A stretch of 64,000 nucleotides of DNA from JAODBQ01 sp047602055 (GTDB taxonomy: Bacteria > Actinomycetota > Acidimicrobiia > Acidimicrobiales > Ilumatobacteraceae). The stretch spans positions 1,612,001 through 1,676,000 of the forward strand of contig JASGIG010000001.1 of NCBI GenBank assembly GCA_047602055.1, given 5' to 3'. This document shows positions 25,616 to 36,400 of this stretch, one piece after another. The notes beneath the pieces are model-generated. The model worked only from the letters and a program-made list of their open reading frames with translations. It searched no databases and was not told where the DNA came from. The position numbers were made by a program, and so were the translations under genes. Each line of letters opens with the position of its first letter. Position 1 is the first letter of the stretch.

Positions 25616-27256
25616 ATGACCGCCACGAACGAGCACCCCACCTTCGAGTACGACGAATCGATCGGCGACCTCGACCCGAGCGTCCACGCCCGGCGCTGGT
25701 TCACGCTCGGCACGCTGTGCGCCAGCCTGCTGATCATCGTGATGGACAACACGATCCTCAACGTGGCCATCCCCAAGCTGATCGACGAGCTCGGTGCGAC
25801 GAACAGCCAGGTCCAGTGGATCGTCGACGGCTACACGCTCGTGTTCGCCGGCCTGCTGCTGACGACGGGCAGCCTTGGCGACCGCTTCGGCCGCAAGCTG
25901 GCGCTGCGCACCGGCATCGTCATCTTCGCGGTCGGCTCGATCCTGTCGGCGCTGTCCGGCACGCCGATGCAGCTGATCCTGGCCCGCTGCCTGATGGGCG
26001 TCGGCGGCGCGCTGATCATGCCGTCGACGCTGTCGATCCTCACCAACGTGTTCCGCGATCCCCGTGAGCGCGGCCGGGCCATCGCCGTGTGGGCCGGCTT
26101 CTCCGGCCTCGGCGTGGCGATCGGCCCGGTGATCGGCGGCATCCTGCTCAACCACTTCTCGTGGGGCTCGGTGTTCTGGGTCAACGTGCCGATCGCGATC
26201 ATCGCCGTCGCCCTCGGCGTGTTCTTCGTCCCCGAGTCGAAGGACCCGAGCGCCCCGAAGCTCGACCCGGTCGGTGCGGCGCTGTCGATCGTCGGCCTCG
26301 GCGCCCTGCTGTTCGCGATCATCGAAGGCCCCAACGACGGGTGGGGCAGTGCGACGGTGCTCACCGCGTTCGTCGTCGGTGGCGTGGGGATGATCGCCTT
26401 CATCGTCTGGGAGCTGCACACCGACCACCCGATGCTCGACATGAGCTTCTTCAAGAACCCGCGGTTCTCGGCCGCCAACCTGGCCATCACGCTGACGTTC
26501 CTGGCCATGTTCGGGTCGATGTTCCTGATGACCCAGTACTGGCAGTTCGTGCACGGCTACTCGCCGTTGGAGGCCGGCGTCCGGCTGATCCCGTTCGCGA
26601 TGGTGATGATGGTCACCGCCCCGCTGTCGGCGCGGATCGTCGAGCGAGTCGGCACCAAGGCCGTCGTCTCCACCGGCCTGCTGATCGTCACGGTCGCGCT
26701 GCTGCTGCTGTCGTTCATCCACACCCACTCCAGCTACTGGACGGTCATCTCGATGATGTGCCTGATGTCGGCGGGCATGGGCCTGACGATGGCCCCGGCG
26801 ACGGAGAGCGTGATGGGCTCGCTGCCCCGGGAGAAGGCCGGCGTCGGCTCGGCTGTCAACGACACCACCCGGCAGATGGGCGGCGCCCTCGGTGTGGCGA
26901 TCATCGGCACGATGGTGGCCAGCGTGTACTCGTCGGGGATCGTCTCGGTCGCTTCGGCGTTCGGTCTCACCCCGGCGCAGACGTCGACGGCGAAGGGCTC
27001 GCTCGGCGCCGCCCTCGGTCTCGCCGCCGATCCGGGCTCTGGGCTGGCCGACCCAGCCGGCTTCGCCGACGCCGCCAAGGACCACTTCGTCGACGGGCTG
27101 TCGCAGGGCCTGCGCATCGGCGCGGTCATCGTCCTCCTCGCGGCGATCGTCGCCTTCAAGTTCCTGCCGGCGTTCGCCCACGATCCGCTCGCCCACCCGG
27201 AGCAGGCCGACGACGGCGGCGAGCTCGGCGTGATCGTCCCCGCCGCGGGGTCCTGA
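25616..27256 (+). CDS. DHA2-family MFS drug exporter (EmrB/QacA type)
   Basis: A 546-residue 14-span proton-driven exporter. The first span starts near LGTLCASLLIIVMDN, whose Asp matches motif D1. Motif A is GSLGDRFGRKLAL, and the antiporter motif C region is GLGVAIGPVIGGIL. The C-terminal tail is acidic and cytoplasmic. The ATG at 25616 was chosen because an in-frame ATG at 25568 would place the TetR operator inside the coding region. The tetR gene follows 16 bp later. It probably exports a toxic amphiphile that also releases TetR. Confidence 0.93.
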   Translation: MTATNEHPTFEYDESIGDLDPSVHARRWFTLGTLCASLLIIVMDNTILNVAIPKLIDELGATNSQVQWIVDGYTLVFAGLLLTTGSLGDRFGRKLALRTGIVIFAVGSILSALSGTPMQLILARCLMGVGGALIMPSTLSILTNVFRDPRERGRAIAVWAGFSGLGVAIGPVIGGILLNHFSWGSVFWVNVPIAIIAVALGVFFVPESKDPSAPKLDPVGAALSIVGLGALLFAIIEGPNDGWGSATVLTAFVVGGVGMIAFIVWELHTDHPMLDMSFFKNPRFSAANLAITLTFLAMFGSMFLMTQYWQFVHGYSPLEAGVRLIPFAMVMMVTAPLSARIVERVGTKAVVSTGLLIVTVALLLLSFIHTHSSYWTVISMMCLMSAGMGLTMAPATESVMGSLPREKAGVGSAVNDTTRQMGGALGVAIIGTMVASVYSSGIVSVASAFGLTPAQTSTAKGSLGAALGLAADPGSGLADPAGFADAAKDHFVDGLSQGLRIGAVIVLLAAIVAFKFLPAFAHDPLAHPEQADDGGELGVIVPAAGS

Positions 27257-27272
27257 GGGAGCGACGATCGAG

Positions 27273-27890
27273 ATGGCAGGCGCCGCCACCGAGGAGTCCG
27301 TCGAGCGGCCGCGCCGCGGCCGGCCGCTCGACGAGGCCTGCCGCCCGGCGATCCTCGATGCGACGCTCGACCTCGTCGCCGACGTCGGCTACGCGGGGAT
27401 GACCGTCGACGGCGTGGCCCAGCGCGCCGGCGTCGGCAAGGCGACGATCTACCGGCGCTGGCCGTCGAAGGAGTCGCTGCTGATCGAGGCGTGGCGTTCG
27501 TGCATCGCCCCGATGCCCGAGCCCGACACCGGCTCGCTGCGCGGCGACCTCGACCTGATGTTCAACGCGGTCAACCACGGCCGGCCCGACGACGTGATGC
27601 GCCGGATCTTTCCGCAGATGATCGCCGCCTCGAAGGTCGACGAGGATGCCCATGCGGCGTACCAGGTGTTCGTCGGCGAACGCCGCCGGCCGTTGCATGC
27701 CGTGCTGGCGCGCGCCCAGCGGCGTGGCGAGCTGCCTGCCGGCGCCGACCTCGGGCTGATCCACGACCTGCTCGTCGCGCCGCTGGTGTACCGCTGGCTG
27801 GTCAGCGACGGCGACGTCGGGCCCGACGTCGTCCAGGTGATCGTCGACATCGTCCTCACCGGCGTGAAGCGGGGTGCGCGCGCAACGTGA
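27273..27890 (+). CDS. TetR/AcrR family regulator
   Basis: A 205-residue TetR repressor. An Arg-rich lead (RPRRGRPLDE) precedes the helix-turn-helix VDGVAQRAGVGKATIYRRWPSKESLL at residues 50-75; the ligand-binding C-terminal domain resembles TetR_C_11 types. It sits 16 bp after the MFS gene and should bind the palindrome at 25570-25590. The ligand is unknown. Confidence 0.93.
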   Translation: MAGAATEESVERPRRGRPLDEACRPAILDATLDLVADVGYAGMTVDGVAQRAGVGKATIYRRWPSKESLLIEAWRSCIAPMPEPDTGSLRGDLDLMFNAVNHGRPDDVMRRIFPQMIAASKVDEDAHAAYQVFVGERRRPLHAVLARAQRRGELPAGADLGLIHDLLVAPLVYRWLVSDGDVGPDVVQVIVDIVLTGVKRGARAT

Positions 27891-27935
27891 GCGTCGACGG
27901 GGTGGATGGGCCACCAGGAGTGCAATGATCGCCAC

Positions 27936-28598
27936 ATGCTCGAAGAGCTCGACGGGAGCTTGCGCAACTTCTTGCGCGCCGACGTGCCGCTGCGCGCGGA
28001 CGACGTCGACGTCGAGTTCGCCGCGCCGGACAAGGACTGGAGCGCCCGGCTCAGCCGTTCCACGCTGAACCTGTTCATGTTCGACATCCGGCGCAGCACG
28101 AGCCGGGCGATCACCGGGCGGTCGGTGCGCTTCGACGAGGGTGGCCCACGTGAGCTGTTCCGCACGCCGATGATCCGCGTCCGCTACCTGCTGACGGTGT
28201 GGACCGCGGAGGCCGCCGACGAGCACCGCGTGCTCGGCGACGTGCTCCGGCTGCTGGCGGTGACCGGCGAGATCCCGGCGGCGCACCTCGTCGGCGACCT
28301 GAACGAGCTCGGCCATCCCGTCGAGCTGGCCATCGCCAACGAGGACGCCCAGCGCACCAGCGATCTGTGGAGCCCGCTCGGCGTGACGCCGCGGGCGAAC
28401 CTGGAGCTGGTGGCGACGCTGCCGGCGCGCCGTCCCGTCGAGCGGGTCGTCGGGCGGCCGCCGACGCAGGTCGAGGCGACCATCAGCGCCCCGCTACCGC
28501 CGGCACCGCCGAGCGAGGTGTCGCGCCGGCGTCGTGCGCTGGTCGAGGAGCAGCCGAGCGCGGCGCAGCCGAGCGCGCCGCGGGGGAGCAGCAAGTGA
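27936..28598 (+). CDS. eCIS terminal cap protein, DUF4255/Pvc16-like
   Basis: A 220-residue protein whose first 170 residues match the DUF4255 family (Pvc16), the collar/cap that closes the distal end of contractile injection tubes. Diagnostic segments are MLEELDGSLRNFL, the LSRSTLNLFMFDIRR block near residue 45 and the VRYLLTVWT strand near residue 85. The last 50 residues are a Pro/Ala/Arg-rich tail, absent from compact homologues. The ATG at 27936 fits the family N-terminus. It opens the eCIS region and is followed 19 bp later by the first membrane-anchored repeat protein. Confidence 0.88.
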   Translation: MLEELDGSLRNFLRADVPLRADDVDVEFAAPDKDWSARLSRSTLNLFMFDIRRSTSRAITGRSVRFDEGGPRELFRTPMIRVRYLLTVWTAEAADEHRVLGDVLRLLAVTGEIPAAHLVGDLNELGHPVELAIANEDAQRTSDLWSPLGVTPRANLELVATLPARRPVERVVGRPPTQVEATISAPLPPAPPSEVSRRRRALVEEQPSAAQPSAPRGSSK

Positions 28599-28617
28599 TC
28601 CGGACGGGGACGGGGCG

Positions 28618-30765
28618 ATGCGCGTCGATCTGCTCACCCCCGTAGTCAGCGTGCGCGCCAAGGAGCGCGCCACCATCTCCATCCAGGTCCGCAACGACGA
28701 CGACGTCATCGAGCAGGTCGTCGGCACGATGCAGGACCTCGACCCGAAGTCCTACGAGCCGGTCGCCCTCAACCTGTTCCCCGGCGAGGTCGGTGAGCTG
28801 CGCCTCGTGCTCTCGCTGCCGGAGGGCTACCCGGCCGGTCGGCACGTGCTGCACGCCTCGATCACCGCCTCGGTGCGCGGCCAGACGCTGCTGCAGCCCG
28901 TGGCCGTCGACGTCGAGCCGCTGTTCGACATGCTGCTCGTCGCCAACCCGTCGGTGATCACCGCCAAGCGTCGCGGCCGCTACCTCGTGACGCTGCAGAA
29001 CCGCGGCAACCACCCGGTGGAGATGGCCGTGCGCGCCGCCGACAGCGAGGCCGCGCTGACGCTGGTGCTCGACCGTCCCGTGCTGCGCGTCGAGCCGGGG
29101 TTCCAGGAGACGACGGCGCTCGACGCACGCGGCAAGCGCCCGTGGTTCGGCGCGCCGGTGACGCACACCGTGGACGTCACCGCCGAGCGGCTGCCCGACG
29201 TGCTCACCGAGCGGCTGACGCTGCGGCTCAGGCCGCGGCTGACCGCCGGCGTGCTCACCGCCCTGACGCTCGGGCTGATCGTCGCCGTGTGGGCGACGGC
29301 GCTGCTGCTCAGCGCGAACGCCGCGTTCGGCAGCGACAAGCCGACCAAGACGGTGCCGGGCAACTTCGCCGGTGGCGTCAGCGTCGCCTCGCTCGACCCG
29401 GCCGCCGTCGGAGGCACGCTCGGCGGCACGGTCACCGCGGCGTCCAACGGCGCCCCGCTGGCGCGCATCACCGTCGAGATGTATGGCGCCAACCAGCGGT
29501 TCGTCACCGCGGTCGCCAGCGGCAGCAACGGCGCGTACGCCCTCGACGGCGTGCTCCCCGGTCGCTACCGGTTGCGCTTCCGCGGCCCGGGCTTCGAGGA
29601 CCGCTGGTTCCCGGACAAGACGTCGGCGACGGACGCGCAGGTCGTCGAGGTCGCCCCGAAGGCCAAGGTCGACCGGCTCGACCAGGCGATGCCCGGCGGT
29701 GCCGGCGAGCTGAACACGACGGTGGTCACCGTCGACGGCTCGGAGGTGCCGGTGACCGTCGAGGCCCAGGCCGTCGACGTGCCCGACGCGCAGCCGGTGA
29801 GCGTCGCCGGCACCGCCGGCCAGCCCGTCACGTTCCCCGGCCTGGTGACGCCGGCGACCTACCGGATCAAGGCCAGCTCGGCGGGCTACCTCGACGCCGA
29901 GGTCACCCAGGAGGTCGCCGCCGGGCAGACGCTGACGGCCAACCCGATCAGCCTCGGGGCCCAGTCGGCGACGATCAGCGGCACCGTCGTCGGCAGCGAC
30001 GGGTCGCCGCTCGGCGACATCACCGTGAGCACGACCGTCAACGACGCCGAGGCGGTGACGGTGACGCCGACGAACGGCGCGGTCGGCACGTTCTCGTTCA
30101 GCGGGCTGCCGACGCCGGCGACGTACGTGCTCGAGCTGAGCGGCACCGGCGTGGCCACCAAGGTCGTCGCCGTGCGCCTCGAGGCCAACCAGTCGGCCAC
30201 CGGGCAGACGATCCAGATGAGCAGCGACAGTGCCGTTCTCGGCGGCGTGGTCAGCGACGGCACCGCCGGCGTCGGCGGGGCGACGGTCACCGTCAGCGGC
30301 GGCGGGTTCACCAGCACGGCGACGACGTTCACGGCCAACCCGCCCGGCTCGTACACCGTGACCGGGGTGCCGACGCCGGGGACCTACGTCGTCACGGTGT
30401 CGGCCCCGGGGCGGGTCTCGGCGTCGACGACGGTGACGGTCGCCGCCGGGCAGGCGACGGCCACCGCCGACCTCCAGCTGCAGACGTCGACGGGCCGTGT
30501 GTTCGGCACGGTGACGCGCAACGGCACGCCGGTCGGTGCCGCGACGGTCACCGTGTCCGACGGGACGAACGCGCCGGCGAGCACGGTGAGTGCCACGGTC
30601 GGCGACGTCGGCAGCTACGAGGTCGGTGGCCTCGCGCCCGGGATCTACAGCGTCACCGCGACCTACGGCGCCGGGACGGCGAACACGGCCGGCCCGGTGA
30701 CCGTGCTCGTCACCGTCGCCGTCGACCCCGAGCAACCCGGCAGTGCGGTGGTGATCAACCTGTGA
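28618..30765 (+). CDS. membrane-anchored carboxypeptidase-regulatory-repeat protein A (715 aa)
   Basis: A 715-residue single-pass protein. Residues 1-205 are two beta-sandwich-like modules ending with a motif RGKRPWFGAPV (about 171-181) shared with the next gene. A basic RLRPR precedes one strong membrane span (about 219-243), predicting the N-terminus inside. The outer part holds several CarboxypepD_reg/SdrD-B-like repeats recognisable by GTV..SDG..L..I.V and the GLPTPATYVLELSG-type ends. It lies between the eCIS cap and the other repeat proteins, so it may attach the injection machine to, or display ligands on, the membrane. That is inference; no enzyme motif is seen. Confidence 0.75.
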   Translation: MRVDLLTPVVSVRAKERATISIQVRNDDDVIEQVVGTMQDLDPKSYEPVALNLFPGEVGELRLVLSLPEGYPAGRHVLHASITASVRGQTLLQPVAVDVEPLFDMLLVANPSVITAKRRGRYLVTLQNRGNHPVEMAVRAADSEAALTLVLDRPVLRVEPGFQETTALDARGKRPWFGAPVTHTVDVTAERLPDVLTERLTLRLRPRLTAGVLTALTLGLIVAVWATALLLSANAAFGSDKPTKTVPGNFAGGVSVASLDPAAVGGTLGGTVTAASNGAPLARITVEMYGANQRFVTAVASGSNGAYALDGVLPGRYRLRFRGPGFEDRWFPDKTSATDAQVVEVAPKAKVDRLDQAMPGGAGELNTTVVTVDGSEVPVTVEAQAVDVPDAQPVSVAGTAGQPVTFPGLVTPATYRIKASSAGYLDAEVTQEVAAGQTLTANPISLGAQSATISGTVVGSDGSPLGDITVSTTVNDAEAVTVTPTNGAVGTFSFSGLPTPATYVLELSGTGVATKVVAVRLEANQSATGQTIQMSSDSAVLGGVVSDGTAGVGGATVTVSGGGFTSTATTFTANPPGSYTVTGVPTPGTYVVTVSAPGRVSASTTVTVAAGQATATADLQLQTSTGRVFGTVTRNGTPVGAATVTVSDGTNAPASTVSATVGDVGSYEVGGLAPGIYSVTATYGAGTANTAGPVTVLVTVAVDPEQPGSAVVINL

Positions 30766-30799
30766 GCGAGCGCAGCGAGCGAACCGATGTCACGGTGCG
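30763..30799 (+). repeat. dispersed 37-bp GAGCGAGCG repeat, copy 1
   Basis: A TGAGCGAGCG-type element fills the gap between repeat proteins A and B. It matches the element at 44269-44305 in 33 of 37 positions. A shorter related copy at 54580-54608 encodes the start (MSERSDSTV) of the anti-sigma gene. Confidence 0.6.
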
Positions 30800-30802
30800 C
30801 CG

Positions 30803-33487
30803 ATGAGCGACGATCTCGTTCCCGTCACCGGGCGCACCGGGCCGCTGCGCGTCGGGGTCGCGCCGAGCACGGTGCGGATCGTGCGCGGCGTCGAGTCGGT
30901 CGTGACGATCGCGCTCGCCAACGACGACGACATCATCCGCTCGGCGCGCGTCGGCATCATCGGCCTCGACCCGGCGTGGGCGCCGCCGCCACCGCAGGCG
31001 ATCGCCATGTTCCCCGGTGACGCGGTCACCGTCGACCTGGCCCTGCGGCTCCCGCTCGACTTCCCGGCCGGCGCCCGCAAGGTGTTCGTCGAGGTGCGCG
31101 ACACCAAGGGCGACCTCGTCCCCGCGCTCGTCGAGTTCGACCTGCTCGTCGAGCCCGCCGAGCAGCTCGCCCTGCGCGTCGAGCCGACGAACATCGACAC
31201 CGGCCGGCGCGGCACGTTCACCGCCACCGTGACGAACCAGGGCAACTCGGAGGTCCACGCCGTCGTCAGCGCCGCCGACCCGGAGCAGATCACGAGGACC
31301 ACGTTCGTGCCCGAGGTCGTCTCGGTGCTGCCGAACGCCGTCGGCGTCGCCCGTGGCGAGGTCCGTGGCCGGCGCCCGTGGTTCGGCACGCCGGTGGTGC
31401 GGTTGCTGACCGTCGGCGCCGCCGCCCAGCCGCCGGGCGGGCCGGTGGTCGACCCCCTGGCGCCGGGCGGCCCACCGCCGGGTGGTGCGACGACGATCGT
31501 CGCGGTCATCCAGCGGCCGCGCTTCAGCCGCCGGCTGATGACGCTGCTCGGCCTGCTCCTCGCGGCGACCGTGTTCACCGTCGTCCTCGCGGCGACGTTC
31601 GCCCACCTCGCCGACCAGTCGAAGGCCAACGCCGCGCTGCTCCAGCAAACCCTCGGCGGCAACGCCTCGGCGGCCGGCGCCGGCACCAACCCGCAGCCGG
31701 TGACCGGCACGGTGAAGGCGTCGACCGGTCAGCCGCTCAACGGCGTCGCCGTCGTCCTCTACGACTCGTCCCGCGGACCGTCGGTGACGATCGCCCAGAC
31801 CGTCACCGACGGCAACGGCGCGTTCCAGCTGGCCAACGTCAACGCCGGCACGTACCGCGTCAAGTTCGCCGGCGCCGGCTTCGCCGACGTGTGGTACCCC
31901 GACGCCCCGACGTTCGACGAGGGCGCCGACGTCGTCGTCGGCGGCGGCCCGGTGACGCTCGACGCCACGCTCGTCGGCCAGCCGGCGAGCATCACCGGCA
32001 CCGTCACCGGCGACGACCTGCTCGGGGCCACCGTGGTCGTGCGCTTCACCGCCGAGGGGCTGCCGGACGACCCGGACCTGCCGACGACCACCGTGGTGGC
32101 CGCCGGCAGCACGACCAGCACGGCGGGCACCGGTCCGGTGTTCCAGACCGTGGCCGTCGACTCGGCCGGCGGGTACACGGTCAGCGGCCTGCTGACGCCG
32201 CGGGACTACGAGCTGACCGCCACCAAGCCGGGCTTCGTCAGCCGGCCGCGCGCCGTCCACGTCGAGCCGGGCGACGAGCTGACCGACATCGTCCTCGATC
32301 TGCTCAAGGGCGACGGGGCGATCACCGGGACCGTCGTCGACGCCGGCGGGCAGCCGGTCGCCGGCGCCACCGTCGCCGCCAGCGACGGGACGAACGCGAC
32401 GAGCACGGTGACGCTGTCGGCGGCCGACGCGTCGGGCGCCGGCGCGGGCACGTTCGAGCTGCGCAACCTGATCACCCCCGGCACGTTCTCGCTGGCGGTC
32501 AGCGCCGACGGCTTCCTCACCACGAACGTCACGGTCCGCCTCGACACCGGGGTGACCGCGCCGGCGCAGACCATCGTGCTGCGCCCCTCGGTCGGGCGCG
32601 TCGGCGGGACGGTGAGCGCCGGCGGGCCGGACGCCGGGCCGCTCGGCGGCGTCACCGTCACGGTGTCCGGCCCCGAGTTCAGCCGCTCGACGTCCAGCCT
32701 GACCACCGACCCGGTGGGCAGCTGGCAGATCACCGGGGTCCCGCTGCCCGGCACGTACACGGTGACGTTCAGCGCCACCGGCTACAGCACCCAGGCCGTC
32801 GGCGCCGACCTCAGCCCGACCGTGCCGGAGAACCTCGGGCTCGACGCGACGCTCGCGCCGGCGACGTCGAACGTCACCGGTCGGGCGATCGAGGCGAGCA
32901 ACGGCAGCGGCATCGTCGGCGCGACGGTGACGTTGACGGGGCAGGGCCAGACCCGCACGGCGCGCACCGCCGACGTCCCCGTCGGCAACTACGGCTTCTC
33001 CAACCTGCCGCCCGGGGCGTACACGATCACGTTCCAGCGCACCGGCTCGCCGGAGCTGACCAAGGCGATCACACTGGTCCCCGGCGACAACCCGCAACCC
33101 GACGCGGCGATCGAGCTGCCGTCGGGCATCTCCGGGCACGTCGTGGTCAACGGCCAGCCGTTCGCCGGCGCCGAGCTGCGCATCTACCTGCTGTCGGCGG
33201 CCGGCCCGGTGTACCCGTTCGACCCGCCGACCGCCACCGTGCCGTCCGACGCCAATGGTGTGTACTCGTCGTTGGGAATCCCCGCCGGGCAGTACATCGT
33301 CGATCTCTACATCGACGGCCAGATCCAGCCGCCGTCCCAACACGCGGCCGTCAGCCCGGGCCGCCCGACCGAGAACGTCGACTTCGACATCAGCACCGCA
33401 CCTGCCACCACCGCGCCAGCGGCCGTCGTCACCACCGCGTCCGCCACGACCGCCCCCTCGGAAACCTCGGTCCTGGTGATCCCATGA
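30803..33487 (+). CDS. membrane-anchored carboxypeptidase-regulatory-repeat protein B (894 aa)
   Basis: Same plan as the preceding protein: two N-terminal beta modules (1-200, with RGRRPWFGTPV near 179-189), a Pro/Gly linker, a basic FSRRL and one membrane span at about 245-268. About 620 outer residues of CNA_B/CarboxypepD_reg-like repeats follow (for example GTVVDAGGQPVAGATVAASDG), then a Thr/Ala/Pro-rich end. Only the extracellular half grows; the inner half is nearly constant between the paralogues, which points to a conserved cytoplasmic partner. The eCIS baseplate or cap is a reasonable candidate. Its stop overlaps the start of the next gene (ATGA). Confidence 0.75.
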   Translation: MSDDLVPVTGRTGPLRVGVAPSTVRIVRGVESVVTIALANDDDIIRSARVGIIGLDPAWAPPPPQAIAMFPGDAVTVDLALRLPLDFPAGARKVFVEVRDTKGDLVPALVEFDLLVEPAEQLALRVEPTNIDTGRRGTFTATVTNQGNSEVHAVVSAADPEQITRTTFVPEVVSVLPNAVGVARGEVRGRRPWFGTPVVRLLTVGAAAQPPGGPVVDPLAPGGPPPGGATTIVAVIQRPRFSRRLMTLLGLLLAATVFTVVLAATFAHLADQSKANAALLQQTLGGNASAAGAGTNPQPVTGTVKASTGQPLNGVAVVLYDSSRGPSVTIAQTVTDGNGAFQLANVNAGTYRVKFAGAGFADVWYPDAPTFDEGADVVVGGGPVTLDATLVGQPASITGTVTGDDLLGATVVVRFTAEGLPDDPDLPTTTVVAAGSTTSTAGTGPVFQTVAVDSAGGYTVSGLLTPRDYELTATKPGFVSRPRAVHVEPGDELTDIVLDLLKGDGAITGTVVDAGGQPVAGATVAASDGTNATSTVTLSAADASGAGAGTFELRNLITPGTFSLAVSADGFLTTNVTVRLDTGVTAPAQTIVLRPSVGRVGGTVSAGGPDAGPLGGVTVTVSGPEFSRSTSSLTTDPVGSWQITGVPLPGTYTVTFSATGYSTQAVGADLSPTVPENLGLDATLAPATSNVTGRAIEASNGSGIVGATVTLTGQGQTRTARTADVPVGNYGFSNLPPGAYTITFQRTGSPELTKAITLVPGDNPQPDAAIELPSGISGHVVVNGQPFAGAELRIYLLSAAGPVYPFDPPTATVPSDANGVYSSLGIPAGQYIVDLYIDGQIQPPSQHAAVSPGRPTENVDFDISTAPATTAPAAVVTTASATTAPSETSVLVIP

Positions 33488-36400
33488 CCGCACGGTTGAC
33501 CATCGAGTTGCAGACGACCGAGCTGTCGCTGGCGCCGGCGCATCCGGTCAGCGTCGGTGTGCGCGTCGTCAACACCGGCACGGTCGCGCTCGTCGGCCTC
33601 GTGCTGCGCGTCGCCGGGCTGGATGTCAGTGGCGGGGCGCGGCAGGCCGATCTCGGATCGCTCGCGCCGGGCGCGTCGATGGTCACGGCCGTGCACTTCG
33701 CCCTCCCGCCGGAGACCGCGGCCGGCGATCGCATCCTCGCCATCCAGGTGGTCGGCACGCCGCTGACCGTGCCGGGCGCCGAACCGATGCGCGAGATCGG
33801 CGAGGTCGCCCACCTGACGTTGCGGGTCGGTTCGACGTCGCAGGTCGCCCTGCGCCTGGCGCGCGCCGAGGTCGCCGGCCGCCGGCGCGGCAAGCTCGTC
33901 GCCGACGTCCACAACCAGGGCGACCGCCAGCTCGACCTGCGCATCTGGGGCCAGGGCGACGACGTCACGATCACGTTCGACAGCCCGCACCTGACCGTCC
34001 CGCCGCAGCACAGCATCCGGGTCCATGGCACGGTGCGCAGCGGGAGCGGGGTGACGCTGCGCCGCGGCGAGCGCCGGGCGTTCGTCGTCACCGCCCAGGG
34101 CGACACCACGCCGGCGACGACCGCCGGCAGCTTCGTGCAGAAGAGCCTGTTCCCAGCGGCGCTGACCACGTTCCTGGCGTTCCTCGTCGTCGTCGCCCTG
34201 TGGGTCACCGGCCTGGTGTGGCTGAACCACCGCCTGCGCGCCCCGGCCACCGTCCACGGCTCGTTCGCCACCGGGCCGGACGGCACCGGTATCGGGCCCG
34301 GCGCGGGCGGGGGGACCGGTGGTGCCGGTGGCAGCGGTGGTGCGGGCGGCAGCGGTGGTGGTGGCGCCGGTGGCGCCTCGGCGCTGACCCAGGTGCCGAT
34401 CTCGGTGATCGGCACGGTCGACGGACCGGCGCAGCGCGAGGGCACGCAGGCCGTGCTCGACTCGATCACGCTCGGCAACGCCGACACCACCGACCAGCCG
34501 ACCAAGCTCGCCGCGCTCACCTCCGTGCGCCGATCCCTCGCCGCCGTGGCCCCGGCGCAGCGCACGTCCACCGACGACACCGGCACGTTCCGGTTCGACA
34601 ACCTCGGCACCGCCACGGGGCTGTACCGGCTGACGGTGTTCCGGCCCGGCTTCGACGTGTCCAGCCAGGTGCTGCAGATCGACGGGTCGAAGCCGAACGT
34701 CGAGGTCACGGTGAAGCTCGTCCCGGCCGCGGGCGGGCTCTCCGGGGCGATCACCTCGGCGGGCGGCGGGTCGATCGGTGGGGCGACGATCACCGTGACC
34801 GCCACCGGTCCGACGGCGGCGGCCGGCACCGGCGGCGCCTCGGCGACGTCGTCGCTGACCGCCGCGCCCTCCTCGCCGTCGGCGGTCAACGGGCTGCGCA
34901 GCCAGGCCGAGGCCGGGACGCCGACGACGGTGGCCGCCGGCGCCACCGGCACGAGCGCCGACGCGTCGAACGCGGCGCTGTCGGCATCGGGCGCGCTGCA
35001 GTACTCGACGGTCACCGAGGACGGCAGCGGGGCGTGGCAGCTCGACGGCGTGGCGACGCCGAACACGTACGTGGTGCGGATCACCAAGGACGGCTTCGCC
35101 TCGGCCAGCCTGATCGTCAGCCTCGACGGTGGCGAGTCCAAGGGCGGCCTCAGCGTCTCCCTGCGACCGGGGGCCGGCACGGTGCACGGCATCGTCCGGT
35201 CCGGCGTCACCGGCATCGGTGCGCTGAGCGTGACGCTGGCGAGCACGACCACGCAGTTCACGACGACGACGCGCACCGCCGATCCGATCGGCGCGTTCGA
35301 GCTGCCCGGCGTGCCGCTCGGCACGTACTCGCTGACGATCGAGGGCGACGGCTGGCAGACGTCGGCGCGCCAGGTGGTGCTGGAGACCGGCGACCTCGAC
35401 CTCGGGATCATCGGCGACCTGCGCCGCTCGACGGCGACGATCAGCGGCATCGTCCGCCAGCAGGTGGTGTCGGCGACGAGCAACGGCGTCACCACCCAGT
35501 GCGCGTTCCCCGAGAGCGACGCCGATCCGGGGATCGCCCTGCGCCCGTGCGGCGGCGTCGGCATCACCGCGGCGAACGGCGACGACACCTACCGCACCAC
35601 GTCGTCCAGCGGCGACGGCTCGTTCCTGCTCACCGGCCTGGCACCTGGCTCGTACTCGATGAGCTTCGAGCGCGCCGGCTACTCGACGGTGCTGTTCACG
35701 ACGACGGTCGCCGCCGGCGACGTCGTCGACCTCGGCACCACCGATCTGACGATGCTGCCGACCGGCAACCTGGCCACCGGCTCGGTGCGCCTGTTCGTCG
35801 GCTCCGTCGCCAACCTGCCGCTGACCGGGATCACCGCCCAGGTGCTCGGGCAGATGGCCGCGCCGATCTCCGTCCCGACGGCGTCGTCCGGCACGACGCC
35901 GATCGACCTCACCGGCCTGCTCCCCGGCACGTACAACGTGCGGATCACCGCCGACGAGCACGACACGGCGCTGGCCCAGGTGCAGGTGCCGCTCGGCGGA
36001 TCGGTCAACGGCGGCACGATCCTGCTCACCCCGCTGGCGTCGATCGGCGGGCTCGTCAGCGGCTTCCAGTCGCAACCGGTGCCGGGCGCGGTCGTGTTCG
36101 TCGCGCCGGACCCGACCGACCTGAACGCGGCCACGCTGCTGGTCTCGCCGAAGGGCACGCCGGCCGACCTCACCCAGGACTTCCTGAACGCCGATCCGGC
36201 CACCGGCGAGGTGCGCCGCTGCCAGCGCGACGTCGCCGCCCCGGGCGCCGCCGCCGACGTCCGCCAGGGCCTGTGCACGCGTACCGATGCCGCCGGCCGC
36301 TACGACTTCGTCCGGCTGATGCGCACCGGCAAGTACCTGCTGTACGCGCCGACGAACAACGTCGCCGACGCGTCCAGCCAGGTCGCCCTCGACCACACCC

